DNA of 64,000 nt from JBDHWG01 sp046328505 (GTDB taxonomy: Bacteria; Chloroflexota; Anaerolineae; Epilineales; JAHCIE01). The stretch covers positions 2,666,001 to 2,730,000 of the forward strand of contig JAXLWL010000002.1 in the NCBI GenBank assembly GCA_046328505.1, read 5' to 3'. The translations under genes were made by a program, and so were the position numbers. Shown here piece by piece: positions 55,698 through 62,985 of this stretch (position 1 is the first letter of the stretch; the number at the start of each line of letters is the position of its first letter). A model generated the notes under the pieces. That model worked only from the letters and a program-made list of their open reading frames with translations, did not search any database and was not told the DNA's origin.

Positions 55698-56165
55698 TCA
55701 TTGCTGCATCGCGCCGAGGTACGTCAGCATGGCGGCGCCGGTCTTGATGCCGGCAATGAAGCGCCACAATTCCAGGTTTTCGTTTGGCGCGTGGTTCGAC
55801 TCGTCGGCGTTGGCATAGGGCACGAGAAAGGCCGGGATGCCCAGCACCTTCGTCCACACGTAGTCGGGCAGGCTGCCGCCGAGGGCCGGGATGAGCAGCG
55901 GATCTTCCCCTTGCGCCGCGCGGATGCCCTGGCGTATCGGCTCGGTGAACAGGGACTCGATGGGCGTCTTGGACGGCTCCATGCTGCCCTGGCGGATGAA
56001 CTCCACATCTGGCGCGTGCTTGCGGACGTGCGCCTCAATCTTGTCGAACGTGTCCTCGACGGTCATCGCCTCGACCAGACGGACGTCGCACTTGGCGAAC
56101 GCCTCGCTCGGCAGCACCGTCTTCGTCCCCGGCCCGCCGTAGCCACCGTGGAATCCGTTGGAACT
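55698..56165 (-). pseudogene. Truncated second copy of the M20 dipeptidase
   Basis: About 150 residues homologous to the C-terminal third of the neighbouring M20 protein, from GFHGGYGGPGTKTVLP through CDVRLVEAMTVEDTF, EFIRQGSMEPSKTPIES and ALGGSLPDYVWTKVLG to AMLTYLGAM. The zinc-binding N-terminal domain is missing, and the homology begins abruptly near 56165 after unrelated sequence. Without the catalytic domain it cannot be a peptidase, although the frame is intact. Confidence 0.85.
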
Positions 56166-56213
56166 CCACGCGTTACGGAAAAAACACAATTGTCTGTACC
56201 ATCCGTGTGCCTA

Positions 56214-57581
56214 TTACCTAGTCATCGCCCCCAGGTAAGTAAGCATGGCAGCGCCGGTCTTTATGCCGGCGATGAAGCGCCACAGTTCAAGGTTCTCGTT
56301 TGGCGCGTGATTGCTCTCGTCGGCGTTTGCGTAGGGCACGAGAAACGCTGGGATGCCGAGCACCTTCGTCCAGACGTAGTCGGGCAGACTACCACCGAGG
56401 GCCGGAATAAGTAGCGGCTCCTCGCCTTGCGCCGCTCGTAGTGCTTGCTTCAGGGGCTCAGTGTACGGCGACTCGATGGGTGTCTTTGAGGGCTCCATGC
56501 TGCCCTGGCGGATGAACTCCACATCTGGCGCGTGCTTCTTGACGTGCGCCTCGATCTTGGCGAACGTATCCTCGACCGTCATCGCCTCGACCAGACGGAC
56601 GTCGCACTTGACAGACCCCTCATGTGGCAACACCGTCTTTGTGCCGGGTCCGCTATAGCCTCCCGACCAGCCGTTTATTGTCATCGTTGGCCAGCAGGAG
56701 AGCCGGTCATAGAACGGCCGGTTGAGCGGTCCATCCAGCTCCTTCAGCCCCAGCTCGGCCTTGACGCGATCCACATCAATCGGTAGGCTGTCAAGCGCCT
56801 GGCGCTCCAGCGGAGTCGGCGGTTGGACGCGGTCGTAGAAGCCGTCCACAGTGACAATTCCCTGGTCATTCTTCATCGTCGCCAAGAGCTGCACCAGCGT
56901 CCACAACGGGTTTGGGGCAACCCCACCAAAGTTGCCCGAGTGCAGATCGCGACTGGCACCATGTGCTCTTAGCTCAAATGAGACTATCCCCCGAACGCCA
57001 AAATGAATACACGCCTTCCCGCTCTCGTGCACCGGTCCGTCCGACGTAATCACCAGGTCGGCCTTCAGACGGTCCCGATGGTCGCGCACGAAGTCAGCCA
57101 TACGCGGGCTACCAATCTCCTCTTCCCCCTCAAGAACAACAATGACGTTCACAGGCAACCTGCCCTGTGTCGTGAGAAGCGTCTCAAGCGCGAGGATATT
57201 GGCGAAATGCTGCCCCTTATTATCTCCCACACCACGAGCATACAGACGCCCATTGCGGATAGTCGGCTCAAACGGAGGTGAGATCCACTCATCCAGGGGG
57301 TCAGGTGGCTGCACGTCATAATGACCATATAGCATGACAGTCAGACCGCCAGGGTTGTCTGTGCGCCGACCAACAACCACCGGCCACCCTGCTGTCGGAA
57401 TAAGTTCGGTATCCAAGCCCAGACCACGCAGGAGCTCAACCAGAAAATCAGCGACCTCGGCAATCCCTAGTCCATGAGCGCTTATGCTTGGTCGCCGAAC
57501 ATAGTCAATGAGGCGGTCAATAAAGGCCAGTTCATTCGTGTCGACATATGAGAACACATTCGAGAGGGAGGTATCGGTCAT
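56214..57581 (-). CDS. M20-family dipeptidase
   Basis: 455 residues, the usual length for ArgE/CNDP-type M20 enzymes. The first zinc ligand is in LYGHYDVQP, the bridging Asp in ARGVGDNKGQ, and the Glu pair in VLEGEEEIGSP. The dimerisation domain contains HSGNFGG, and the C-terminal part has ALGGSLPDYV and DESNHAPNENL. It probably cleaves dipeptides or acylated amino acids in the cytoplasm. Two decayed copies of its 3' end follow downstream. It is the last clear chromosomal-type gene before the lower-GC element. Confidence 0.92.
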   Translation of the reverse strand: MTDTSLSNVFSYVDTNELAFIDRLIDYVRRPSISAHGLGIAEVADFLVELLRGLGLDTELIPTAGWPVVVGRRTDNPGGLTVMLYGHYDVQPPDPLDEWISPPFEPTIRNGRLYARGVGDNKGQHFANILALETLLTTQGRLPVNVIVVLEGEEEIGSPRMADFVRDHRDRLKADLVITSDGPVHESGKACIHFGVRGIVSFELRAHGASRDLHSGNFGGVAPNPLWTLVQLLATMKNDQGIVTVDGFYDRVQPPTPLERQALDSLPIDVDRVKAELGLKELDGPLNRPFYDRLSCWPTMTINGWSGGYSGPGTKTVLPHEGSVKCDVRLVEAMTVEDTFAKIEAHVKKHAPDVEFIRQGSMEPSKTPIESPYTEPLKQALRAAQGEEPLLIPALGGSLPDYVWTKVLGIPAFLVPYANADESNHAPNENLELWRFIAGIKTGAAMLTYLGAMTR

Positions 57582-57645
57582 TGTAGCCTCGTGCGAAAGA
57601 GAAAGTCTGTGGTTTGCAGCCGTGGTATTGTACCCCTACAAGACC

Positions 57646-57676
57646 AAAAGAGCCAGGGCACGATCCCTGGCTCTTT
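57646..57676 (-). terminator. Rho-independent terminator
   Basis: Stem AAAGAGCCAGGG/CCCTGGCTCTTT (57647-57658 and 57665-57676) with a 6-base loop, followed by TTTT on the minus strand. It lies just downstream of the 70-residue gene and separates it from the M20 gene. Confidence 0.85.
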
Positions 57677-57685
57677 CCTCGCTCA

Positions 57686-57898
57686 TCAGTTGTTCTCGTA
57701 GTCCCGGACGGCAAGCACCTGTCCGCAGTGGTCGATGAAGCAGTACTCTTGTTCCCCCTCTGGCTTCCTGAACCGCCAGTAGAGCGCGCCAGGTCCATCT
57801 GAGAAGATAAAGAGGTTGCGACAGCCGAGGGAGGCAAGATGTTTCCCCCATACTGCCAAGTCTTCAGTCCGAGCAGTCCGCACCACATCAGTTATCAT
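57686..57898 (-). CDS. Small unknown protein at the element edge
   Basis: 70 residues, MITDVVRTARTEDLAVWGKH, then FIFSDGPGALYWRF, EYCFIDHCGQVLAVRDYENN. Strong AGGAGG just before the ATG, its own terminator and an inverted repeat in the leader show that it is a real, regulated gene. I do not recognise a family. Its alpha/beta mix with Tyr/Trp/Phe-rich strands could be a small single domain. It is divergent from the ribbon-helix-helix gene, which may bind the inverted repeat. Confidence 0.7.
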   Translation of the reverse strand: MITDVVRTARTEDLAVWGKHLASLGCRNLFIFSDGPGALYWRFRKPEGEQEYCFIDHCGQVLAVRDYENN

Positions 57899-57906
57899 GA
57901 CGCCTC

Positions 57907-57937
57907 CTATCTGTTATTACGGAGTATTAACAGATAG
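57907..57937. promoter_or_regulatory. 10-bp perfect inverted repeat next to the start of the 70-residue gene
   Basis: CTATCTGTTA and TAACAGATAG with an 11-base spacer. On the minus strand the right arm ends beside GGAGG of the small gene, and the spacer reads ATACTCCGTAA, whose CTCC could pair with the ribosome-binding site. It could be an operator or an RNA switch. Confidence 0.6.
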
Positions 57938-58015
57938 TATAAATAAACATTCACGAACATACATTAAAATCAGATGAGTCTTTGATGAGTACGACTCCTA
58001 CCTCCTCATATCAGG

Positions 58016-58021
58016 TATAAT
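58016..58021 (+). promoter_or_regulatory. Candidate -10 element for the RHH gene
   Basis: A perfect TATAAT 33 bases before the ribbon-helix-helix start codon at 58054. No good -35 lies at the right distance, so activator help or an extended element would be needed. Confidence 0.4.
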
Positions 58022-58053
58022 GAGTGCATACTAACGGGGACCACGAGGCTCTC

Positions 58054-58224
58054 ATGGACGAGAAACAATCCTACGTTCGGCTATCAATATCGCTTCGGGA
58101 AGATGTTGCCGAGAAGGTAAAAGAGATACAGAAAGTTACTGGCCTGGACCGGTCCGGGGCAATATCGCTTGCCGTGCAGCTACTTGATCTGAAACGGCTT
58201 ACCGACCGTCGAGACCCCCAGTGA
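58054..58224 (+). CDS. Ribbon-helix-helix-like small DNA-binding protein
   Basis: 56 residues. The core SYVRLSISLREDVAEKVKEI then VTGLDRSGAISLAVQLLDL is a beta-strand followed by two helices, the CopG/Arc pattern. GAGG precedes the ATG at 58054. Such proteins control plasmid copy number, partition or toxin-antitoxin operons. No toxin gene is adjacent. It is 200 bases ahead of ParA in the same direction. Confidence 0.75.
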   Translation: MDEKQSYVRLSISLREDVAEKVKEIQKVTGLDRSGAISLAVQLLDLKRLTDRRDPQ

Positions 58225-58346
58225 CCAAACGAAGCAAGCGAACGACGAGGATACGAGGAGTGAGCGCACGAAGTGCGGTAGGCGTAGGCCCTGTACTCAG
58301 GGCGGTAGCTTGCTAGAGTTTCCCCAGAGAAAGACCACAATTCAGC

Positions 58347-58376
58347 TTGACTTCGTGACGCTCAGACTGCTATGCT
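58347..58376 (+). promoter_or_regulatory. Sigma-70-type promoter for parA
   Basis: TTGACT at 58347-58352, an 18-base spacer and TATGCT at 58371-58376. The parA ATG is about 60 bases downstream. Confidence 0.6.
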
Positions 58377-58436
58377 GAACGTATTACCAATTGTGCGAGA
58401 ATAACCTGGTGACAGGTTTCCCGCAGATTGAAGGAA

Positions 58437-59201
58437 ATGGTCATATCAATCGCTTCACAAAAGGGAGGAACAGGCAAAAGCACAACCGCAATCACCCTCT
58501 CCGCGGGGCTCGCACGACGAGGCAAGAAAGTACTGCTTATAGACGTTGATGCACAGGCCAACTCAAGCAAGGTGCTGCTGCCAAACTACAAGGAGATCGG
58601 AAAAGACGAGACTGTCCACCGCACCATTCTTCAGAAGAAACCACTCCCCGTTCACCCGACCCATATCCCCAACCTCTCTATTGTCCCCTCTCACATCCTC
58701 CTCTCAAACACGGATGTTGAGCTCACGACCGCGCTTGATCACCGGGAAGGCCGCCTCAAAACACACCTCGACACGATAAAGGCCCAGTTTGATTATGTCT
58801 TTGTTGACTGTCCCCCTGCCCTTTCCTGGCTGACCATCAACGCCTTCACCGCCTCAGACCGGATCATTGTTGTCGTTTCCCCTGGATACTTCGAGCTTGA
58901 CAGTATTGTCCAGATCGGAAAATCCATCCAGGAGGTACGAGAATTCTTCAACCAAGACCTCAAACTATTGGGGTACCTGTTTACGATGTCTGATCCGACC
59001 GTAAACGCCAAGACATCATTACAAGTTCTTAGGCAGACTTACACCGACCAGGTTTTCAAGTCGGTGATCCCCCGCAATACAGAGATACGAGATGCCACCT
59101 TCACCAAGAAGGACATTTTTGAGTTCAACCCAAACTCATCCTCTGCCCACGCCTATACCAATCTGATCGAGGAGGTGTTTATGAATGAGCAAGAAACTTA
59201 A
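58437..59201 (+). CDS. parA: ParA-family partition ATPase
   Basis: 254 residues. The deviant Walker A is ASQKGGTGKSTT, the switch motif is LIDVDAQANSS and Walker B is DYVFVDCPP. It lacks an N-terminal HTH, so it is the short (type Ib) form. It segregates plasmids or integrated elements by moving a centromere complex over the nucleoid. The ATG at 58437 gives a usual N-terminus, with GAAGG very close; a TTG at 58428 is the alternative. The partner gene overlaps it by 17 bases. Confidence 0.92.
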   Translation: MVISIASQKGGTGKSTTAITLSAGLARRGKKVLLIDVDAQANSSKVLLPNYKEIGKDETVHRTILQKKPLPVHPTHIPNLSIVPSHILLSNTDVELTTALDHREGRLKTHLDTIKAQFDYVFVDCPPALSWLTINAFTASDRIIVVVSPGYFELDSIVQIGKSIQEVREFFNQDLKLLGYLFTMSDPTVNAKTSLQVLRQTYTDQVFKSVIPRNTEIRDATFTKKDIFEFNPNSSSAHAYTNLIEEVFMNEQET

Positions 59202-59685
59202 CGTCAACGGTATCATAAACGAGCTTCAGGAAGGGTCGGCCTTCTTTCAGAAACCAGCTGCCGCTCCCCCACCCGAGGCACAGAGTACCGATGAAAAGAC
59301 CCCAAATACCGCGCCTGCACCGCCTGCTCCACAGGCAAGCCAGCCAAGTATCAGTCCAGCTAGCATGCCGCCACAAAAGCAGGACAAGCAGATAGCACAG
59401 TACGAGAACAGGCAGCACGATAGTATGCTAGCAAGCTATCAAGCTAGCATGATAGAACCAATCCGGAAGGCATTAAAGTCACAAGGTAAGGAGGTCTCTT
59501 TTGTGAGGCTGACTGAGGATGAGAAGAGCGCGCTCGCCGATATCGTCTACACCTACCGCCGTCAGAAGGTGAAAACGTCAGAGAACGAAATCAACAGGAT
59601 TGCCATCAACTTTCTCATCCGCGACTATGAGGAGCATGGGGAGGGGAGTATATTGGCACAAGTTATAGCAGCTATCAATGCCTGA
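59185..59685 (+). CDS. Probable ParA partner protein
   Basis: 166 residues overlapping parA by 17 bases, hence translationally coupled. The N-terminal 75 residues are Ala/Pro/Gln-rich and probably disordered. The C-terminal about 70 residues are helical with a beta-start (VSFVRLTEDEKSALADIVY, then SENEINRIAINFLIRDYEEH), similar to RHH-type centromere-binding proteins. The middle of the gene contains GCTAGC palindromes encoding MLASYQASM. Position and architecture support a ParB/ParG role; no canonical ParB HTH is present. Confidence 0.7.
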   Translation: MSKKLNVNGIINELQEGSAFFQKPAAAPPPEAQSTDEKTPNTAPAPPAPQASQPSISPASMPPQKQDKQIAQYENRQHDSMLASYQASMIEPIRKALKSQGKEVSFVRLTEDEKSALADIVYTYRRQKVKTSENEINRIAINFLIRDYEEHGEGSILAQVIAAINA

Positions 59686-59717
59686 TAGTATGCTAGCACG
59701 CTAGCATGATAGCTAGC
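59359..59717. repeat. GCTAGC palindrome array, candidate partition site or operator
   Basis: GCTAGC starts at 59359, 59427, 59443, 59692, 59700 and 59712. Two composite inverted repeats of the form GATAGTATGCTAGC ... GCTAGCATGATAG lie at about 59420-59455 (inside the ParA-partner gene) and 59684-59712 (in the gap before the Rep-like gene). Six copies of a rare 6-bp palindrome in 360 bases is far above chance. Confidence 0.75.
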
Positions 59718-59725
59718 AAATCAAT

Positions 59726-60451
59726 ATGGATAATCAGGTGAGAATATTCCGCGAGAAACCGTTTGGCTGGTGGGACAAGCCCGTCATGCGCTACCTGCGG
59801 GACAAGTACGGTCAAGACAAGAAGGTCTTTTTGGCCCTCAGATCGGTTTACCTTGCCATCTGTGAGATGGAGAGTGACTTTGAGAACGAGCCGATCTATG
59901 CCTTCAACAAGACTGTCGGAACCTATGCAGGCCTCTCGAGACAGGTCGCCGGTAGGTATGTGAGGGTCCTAGAGGAGGAGGGGCTCATTCGCAAAATCCG
60001 AGCCGTGAATCCCGAAAACAACCTCAAAGCGAAAGGCACGTGGCTTCAGATAATGAGCAGCCAGCAAGTCCCAACAATCCGCTCTCGAATGGCGGGGTAT
60101 CCCACCATTCGGACATCCGACCATTCGGACACCCCGCCACTATTAAAGAAAGTAAGTATGAGTAAGAAGATAAGTATGGTTAAGAAGAACGTTGCGAGTA
60201 CGCGAAAAAGATCAAGAGACGAGGCAGAGCACTACGGCCGAGAGATCGCAAAGAAGTTGGGAGATGAGAAGTCCATCTCGTTCTATACCCTGGCCTGCAT
60301 GAAGCATGATCCTTCACGGCTCTTGAGAAAGGCACATGAGATCGTCGCCGATGGGGGAGCGAGGAACCCCGGCGCCGTGTTTGTGAAATGGCTCCAGAAC
60401 CTTGATACGCAGGCCGAACTTTTCGAGCCGGGAGTTGTAGCGAGCGGATGA
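59726..60451 (+). CDS. Winged-helix protein, probable replication initiator or regulator
   Basis: 241 residues. The N-terminal about 100 residues have a winged-helix pattern (KVFLALRSVYLAICE, then KTVGTYAGLSRQVAGRYVRVLEEEGLIRKI) found in plasmid Rep and DnaD-like proteins. A basic Ser/Lys-rich linker (KKVSMSKKISMVKK) leads to a helical C-terminus (SISFYTLACMKHDPSRLLRK). No Shine-Dalgarno lies before the ATG; the GCTAGC array ends nine bases upstream. The DNA-binding call is supported by the fold pattern; the initiator role rests on its place after parA. Confidence 0.65.
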   Translation: MDNQVRIFREKPFGWWDKPVMRYLRDKYGQDKKVFLALRSVYLAICEMESDFENEPIYAFNKTVGTYAGLSRQVAGRYVRVLEEEGLIRKIRAVNPENNLKAKGTWLQIMSSQQVPTIRSRMAGYPTIRTSDHSDTPPLLKKVSMSKKISMVKKNVASTRKRSRDEAEHYGREIAKKLGDEKSISFYTLACMKHDPSRLLRKAHEIVADGGARNPGAVFVKWLQNLDTQAELFEPGVVASG

Positions 60452-61143
60452 GATGCGGGCCTTGCTGGGCAGTACACGGGCAAATTCGAACCGTTCTTAC
60501 AAGGGTTCTGAACAAGCTCAACGATTGTGACTGTTGACATCATTTGAGAGTGTTTGAGAGGGTGAAGAAACCCCTGAAGAATGACGTGCATTTCCATCTG
60601 CACACCAGAGAGAACGATTCTGCACACGAAACTGCACACTATAGGACGGTTTTCGAGGCTGAAGATGAGGCTGCACCAGAGGTGCAAAGGCCGCTCCAGA
60701 CCCTAAGACCAAGCGTTCACTTCGTTCACTCCTCTGCTTTTCTCGGCATCGAGCCTCCAAAAGCAGCCCCGCCGTCGTCTTTTTGCTCCCTCTCTCCTTC
60801 CTTCCTATCGGTCGTCATCCGTGATGGTCGCTTCAAAGCCGACCCCTCCCCTCTCTCGCCTATCTACACACCTACCGCTTCTCCCATCGCAACCACTGCC
60901 TATCGCGTGTGTCTTGTGTGTTTAGTTTCGGGGCTCGACCCATCGGCTCAAGCTGGTCGCTTACGCTCCCCTTGAGCCTCCGGGCACGAGAGGAGGGGTC
61001 GGCTTTGGCCGACGGCGGGGGGTTTACAAGGAATATTCTACAGCCTCCGCTTCGCTCCGGCTGGGATTAGTGGGACGCAATAGGGGGGCACAACGCTCAT
61101 GATTGGGGCATAAAGTATAGTAGGGGAGAGGGGAGTGTCACCC
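60452..61143. other. Noncoding, pyrimidine-tract-rich region of the element
   Basis: Nearly 700 bases with no convincing gene. CTGCACAC occurs at 60598, 60620 and 60632. A long C/T-rich stretch lies at about 60770-60900, and a 16-bp inverted repeat has arms at 60834 and 60992. Iteron-like repeats beside a Rep-like gene make an origin possible, but the evidence is thin. Confidence 0.5.
60834..61007. repeat. 16-bp inverted repeat with 142-bp spacer
   Basis: CAAAGCCGACCCCTCC at 60834-60849 is perfectly complementary to GGAGGGGTCGGCTTTG at 60992-61007. No gene lies between the arms. Confidence 0.7.
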
Positions 61144-61163
61144 AAAAAGACAACCAAGTTGTC
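61144..61163 (-). terminator. Terminator-like hairpin after the Cys-rich gene
   Basis: On the minus strand GACAAC-TTG-GTTGTC is followed by TTTTT. A second perfect hairpin, GCCTGGACGC/GCGTCCAGGC at 61176-61200, lies between it and the gene stop at 61206. Confidence 0.6.
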
Positions 61164-61205
61164 GTCTTGGGCGATGCCTGGACGCGAGGTGCGTCCAGGC
61201 GGTTG

Positions 61206-61397
61206 TCAGCGGTCCGGGCTCAAATAGAAGGTCATGCAGTGTGAGCAAACCTTTCTTTTGAACCCTAGCACGGGGTTATACTCCTGCAGGTGTTCCTCGC
61301 ATGTCGGTTTATTGCACAGGTCGCACCGACTGCTTGTGGGGTTTTTGCACACCTTACAGGCGTTGCCTGTTACGATGGCCACCGCTTTCCTAAACAC
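61206..61397 (-). CDS. Small Cys-rich zinc-binding protein
   Basis: 63 residues from a GTG with AAGGAGG at ideal spacing. The cysteines are CKVC, CDLC, CEEH and CSHC: C-x2-C-x7-C-x2-C-x4-C-x2-H and a final C-x2-C, enough for two zinc sites as in B-box or HIT-type fingers. The N-terminus (FRKAVAIVTGNA) is short and mildly hydrophobic. No enzymatic domain. Likely a protein- or nucleic-acid-binding module. A hairpin (61421-61441) and a TATAAT (61464-61469) lie upstream. Confidence 0.75.
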   Translation of the reverse strand: MFRKAVAIVTGNACKVCKNPTSSRCDLCNKPTCEEHLQEYNPVLGFKRKVCSHCMTFYLSPDR

Positions 61398-61420
61398 GTT
61401 CCCTCCTTGGAATCATAAGA

Positions 61421-61469
61421 GCGGCCAAGCTATTTGGCCGCCCAGGTTAGGGTCAGTATGTCTATTATA
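61421..61469 (-). promoter_or_regulatory. -10 box and leader hairpin of the Cys-rich gene
   Basis: TATAAT on the minus strand at 61469-61464, followed by a perfect hairpin GCGGCCAA/TTGGCCGC at 61421-61441 in the leader. The hairpin sits between the promoter and the ribosome-binding site. No clear -35 is present. Confidence 0.5.
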
Positions 61470-61676
61470 CCATGCAGGCTATAGGCCCATTTTTTCTCTT
61501 TCTTCCTGTCCTGCTTCTCCATCATACGAGACCGCACTCGCTTATGCGTCAAGGTCGTTCGTCCGGTTGGGCGCTCCACCTGGTGACGCGCTCGTGTCGG
61601 CCCCGTGCCCATCCTCATCGGACAGGAGTAGCCTGTTCGACCGTTATTCGTTTGCAGGAGAAAGGAGGTGGAAGAC

Positions 61677-61829
61677 ATGGAGTTTGACCGATGGATGAAG
61701 CTCGTGGCGCTTGAGCGTGAAAGTGATGAGATCGCCGAGGAGCTTCTCAAGATCATGGGACGAGCGCAAGCCGTCCTCATGGATATAAACCGTCTGCTCA
61801 AGCAGGATAGTCCAGAGCTTACTGCTTGA
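61677..61829 (+). CDS. 50-residue helical protein
   Basis: MEFDRWMKLVALERESDEIA, then EELLKIMGRAQAVLMDINRL, LKQDSPELTA and a TGA. A near-perfect AAAGGAGGT lies eight bases before the ATG, which supports a real gene despite its size. The heptad-like spacing of Leu, Ile, Val and Met suggests one or two amphipathic helices and a coiled coil. No family recognised. A GC-rich hairpin (61841-61864) follows. Confidence 0.65.
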   Translation: MEFDRWMKLVALERESDEIAEELLKIMGRAQAVLMDINRLLKQDSPELTA

Positions 61830-61990
61830 TGCCTGATGAAGTGGGTCGGTTACCGCCGGCCCACTGATTAGGCTTTCAGTCTAGCAAACAGACGAAACAA
61901 TCACAAGGGGATTGTGGGATTATCGCGCTCGCTGGCACTCACCGCTCGCGCTTGATTGCATAACATACTTGTTAATTCTTACATTTACGC

Positions 61991-62019
61991 TTGACATCTC
62001 CTCAGAAACGTTGTAGCTT
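61991..62019 (+). promoter_or_regulatory. Promoter of the 239-residue unknown gene
   Basis: A perfect TTGACA at 61991-61996, a 17-base spacer, TAGCTT at 62014-62019, and the start codon only eight bases further, so the transcript would be almost leaderless. The sequence CGCTTGACAT is shared with the promoter at 62910. Confidence 0.55.
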
Positions 62020-62027
62020 ATGACTGT

Positions 62028-62747
62028 ATGGCAGATGCAAATCCACAATTAATATCTCCAGGAGCAATGCCAACGTCTGTTGATAGGAGGGCTGAATTTG
62101 ATAAAAGCGTTCCCGAAATTAGAAAAGTGGGTGATAATATAGAACTGTCCAAGTATTTACCGGGAGAGCTACAGTCATATGGAACAGATCACGGCTTAAC
62201 ATTATCAGGGCAATTTGACGGTTACGACATGAGAGCGAGAGTGCTCTGCGCTATGCCTAATCCTGATCCTAATAAAAGACAGCAGTCCGATAGCCGTTAT
62301 CGCCTCTATGATATCTTCTCTTTTCGAGGAAGACCACCTGTTGTGCGGGTGGTGGACTTTGATTATGCTCAAGGATCTAAATTGAAACAAAGGGATGCAT
62401 TGGATACCACCAACAGTCTAGACAAAATCCTTCCTCCAGAATTAGCAAGTGAGATACAGTATATCCAGCATGAGAATAACGGAGCTGATGCTGGTGGTTC
62501 AATACCAGATAGATTAGCGTATGAAGAGGGGAGGAAGTACAATGGCGCTCTTGATGCATTACTTCCACCAAATAATCTTGGACTGGTTCAGAAGATAGCC
62601 GACGAAACGGGTTTGCAATATGATAGAGCACAACGCTTTGTTGACGCACTGCAGGCAACACGAGCTGAAAGAAAAACAGGTCGCATAAATAACGTTTACC
62701 ACTCCGATTCATCTTCATTCTTTGCACATAAGCGATATCAACAATAA
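62028..62747 (+). CDS. Unknown AT-richer protein of the element
   Basis: 239 residues starting MADANPQLISPGAMPTSVDR. No signal peptide or membrane segment and no motif that I recognise. A mid-region RLYDIFSFRGRPPVVRVVDF is followed by a Gln/Asn/Asp-rich, mainly helical C-terminal half (LVQKIADETGLQYDRAQRFV). Base composition is visibly AT-richer than flanking genes, which suggests separate origin. No Shine-Dalgarno is present; a promoter at 61991-62019 would start RNA close to the ATG. Confidence 0.7.
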   Translation: MADANPQLISPGAMPTSVDRRAEFDKSVPEIRKVGDNIELSKYLPGELQSYGTDHGLTLSGQFDGYDMRARVLCAMPNPDPNKRQQSDSRYRLYDIFSFRGRPPVVRVVDFDYAQGSKLKQRDALDTTNSLDKILPPELASEIQYIQHENNGADAGGSIPDRLAYEEGRKYNGALDALLPPNNLGLVQKIADETGLQYDRAQRFVDALQATRAERKTGRINNVYHSDSSSFFAHKRYQQ

Positions 62748-62909
62748 CGCTTAAACTGCGTGCAATAGTTTCTTTGGGGTATCGACAGCGCTCCTATGCA
62801 GCTCTCCACGATGTTAACCCATAGATCTGCAAATATTCTGCCGCAGAGCGTTTCATGTGTCCATCACAATGGGTCAAGCCAATGATGTCTTTGTCGCCTC
62901 AACTCGCGC

Positions 62910-62938
62910 TTGACATTTCGGAGCGAGTCTCTTATCAT
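62910..62938 (+). promoter_or_regulatory. Sigma-70-type promoter for the TraD-like gene
   Basis: Perfect TTGACA at 62910-62915, a 17-base spacer and TATCAT at 62933-62938, 47 bases before the start codon. Confidence 0.75.
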
Positions 62939-62985
62939 GCGCAAACTTCATAACAAACAATGAGACAGGGTTATCGGAGTGCCCT

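Noticed and set aside
60544..60975. 143-residue frame on the plus strand in the element
   Set aside because: Starts at TTG without a ribosome-binding site, and its second half is a low-complexity pyrimidine tract.
61430..61801. 123-residue basic frame on the minus strand
   Set aside because: No ribosome-binding site at any start, and it overlaps the better supported 50-residue gene; the C-terminal part looks somewhat protein-like, so it is not fully excluded.
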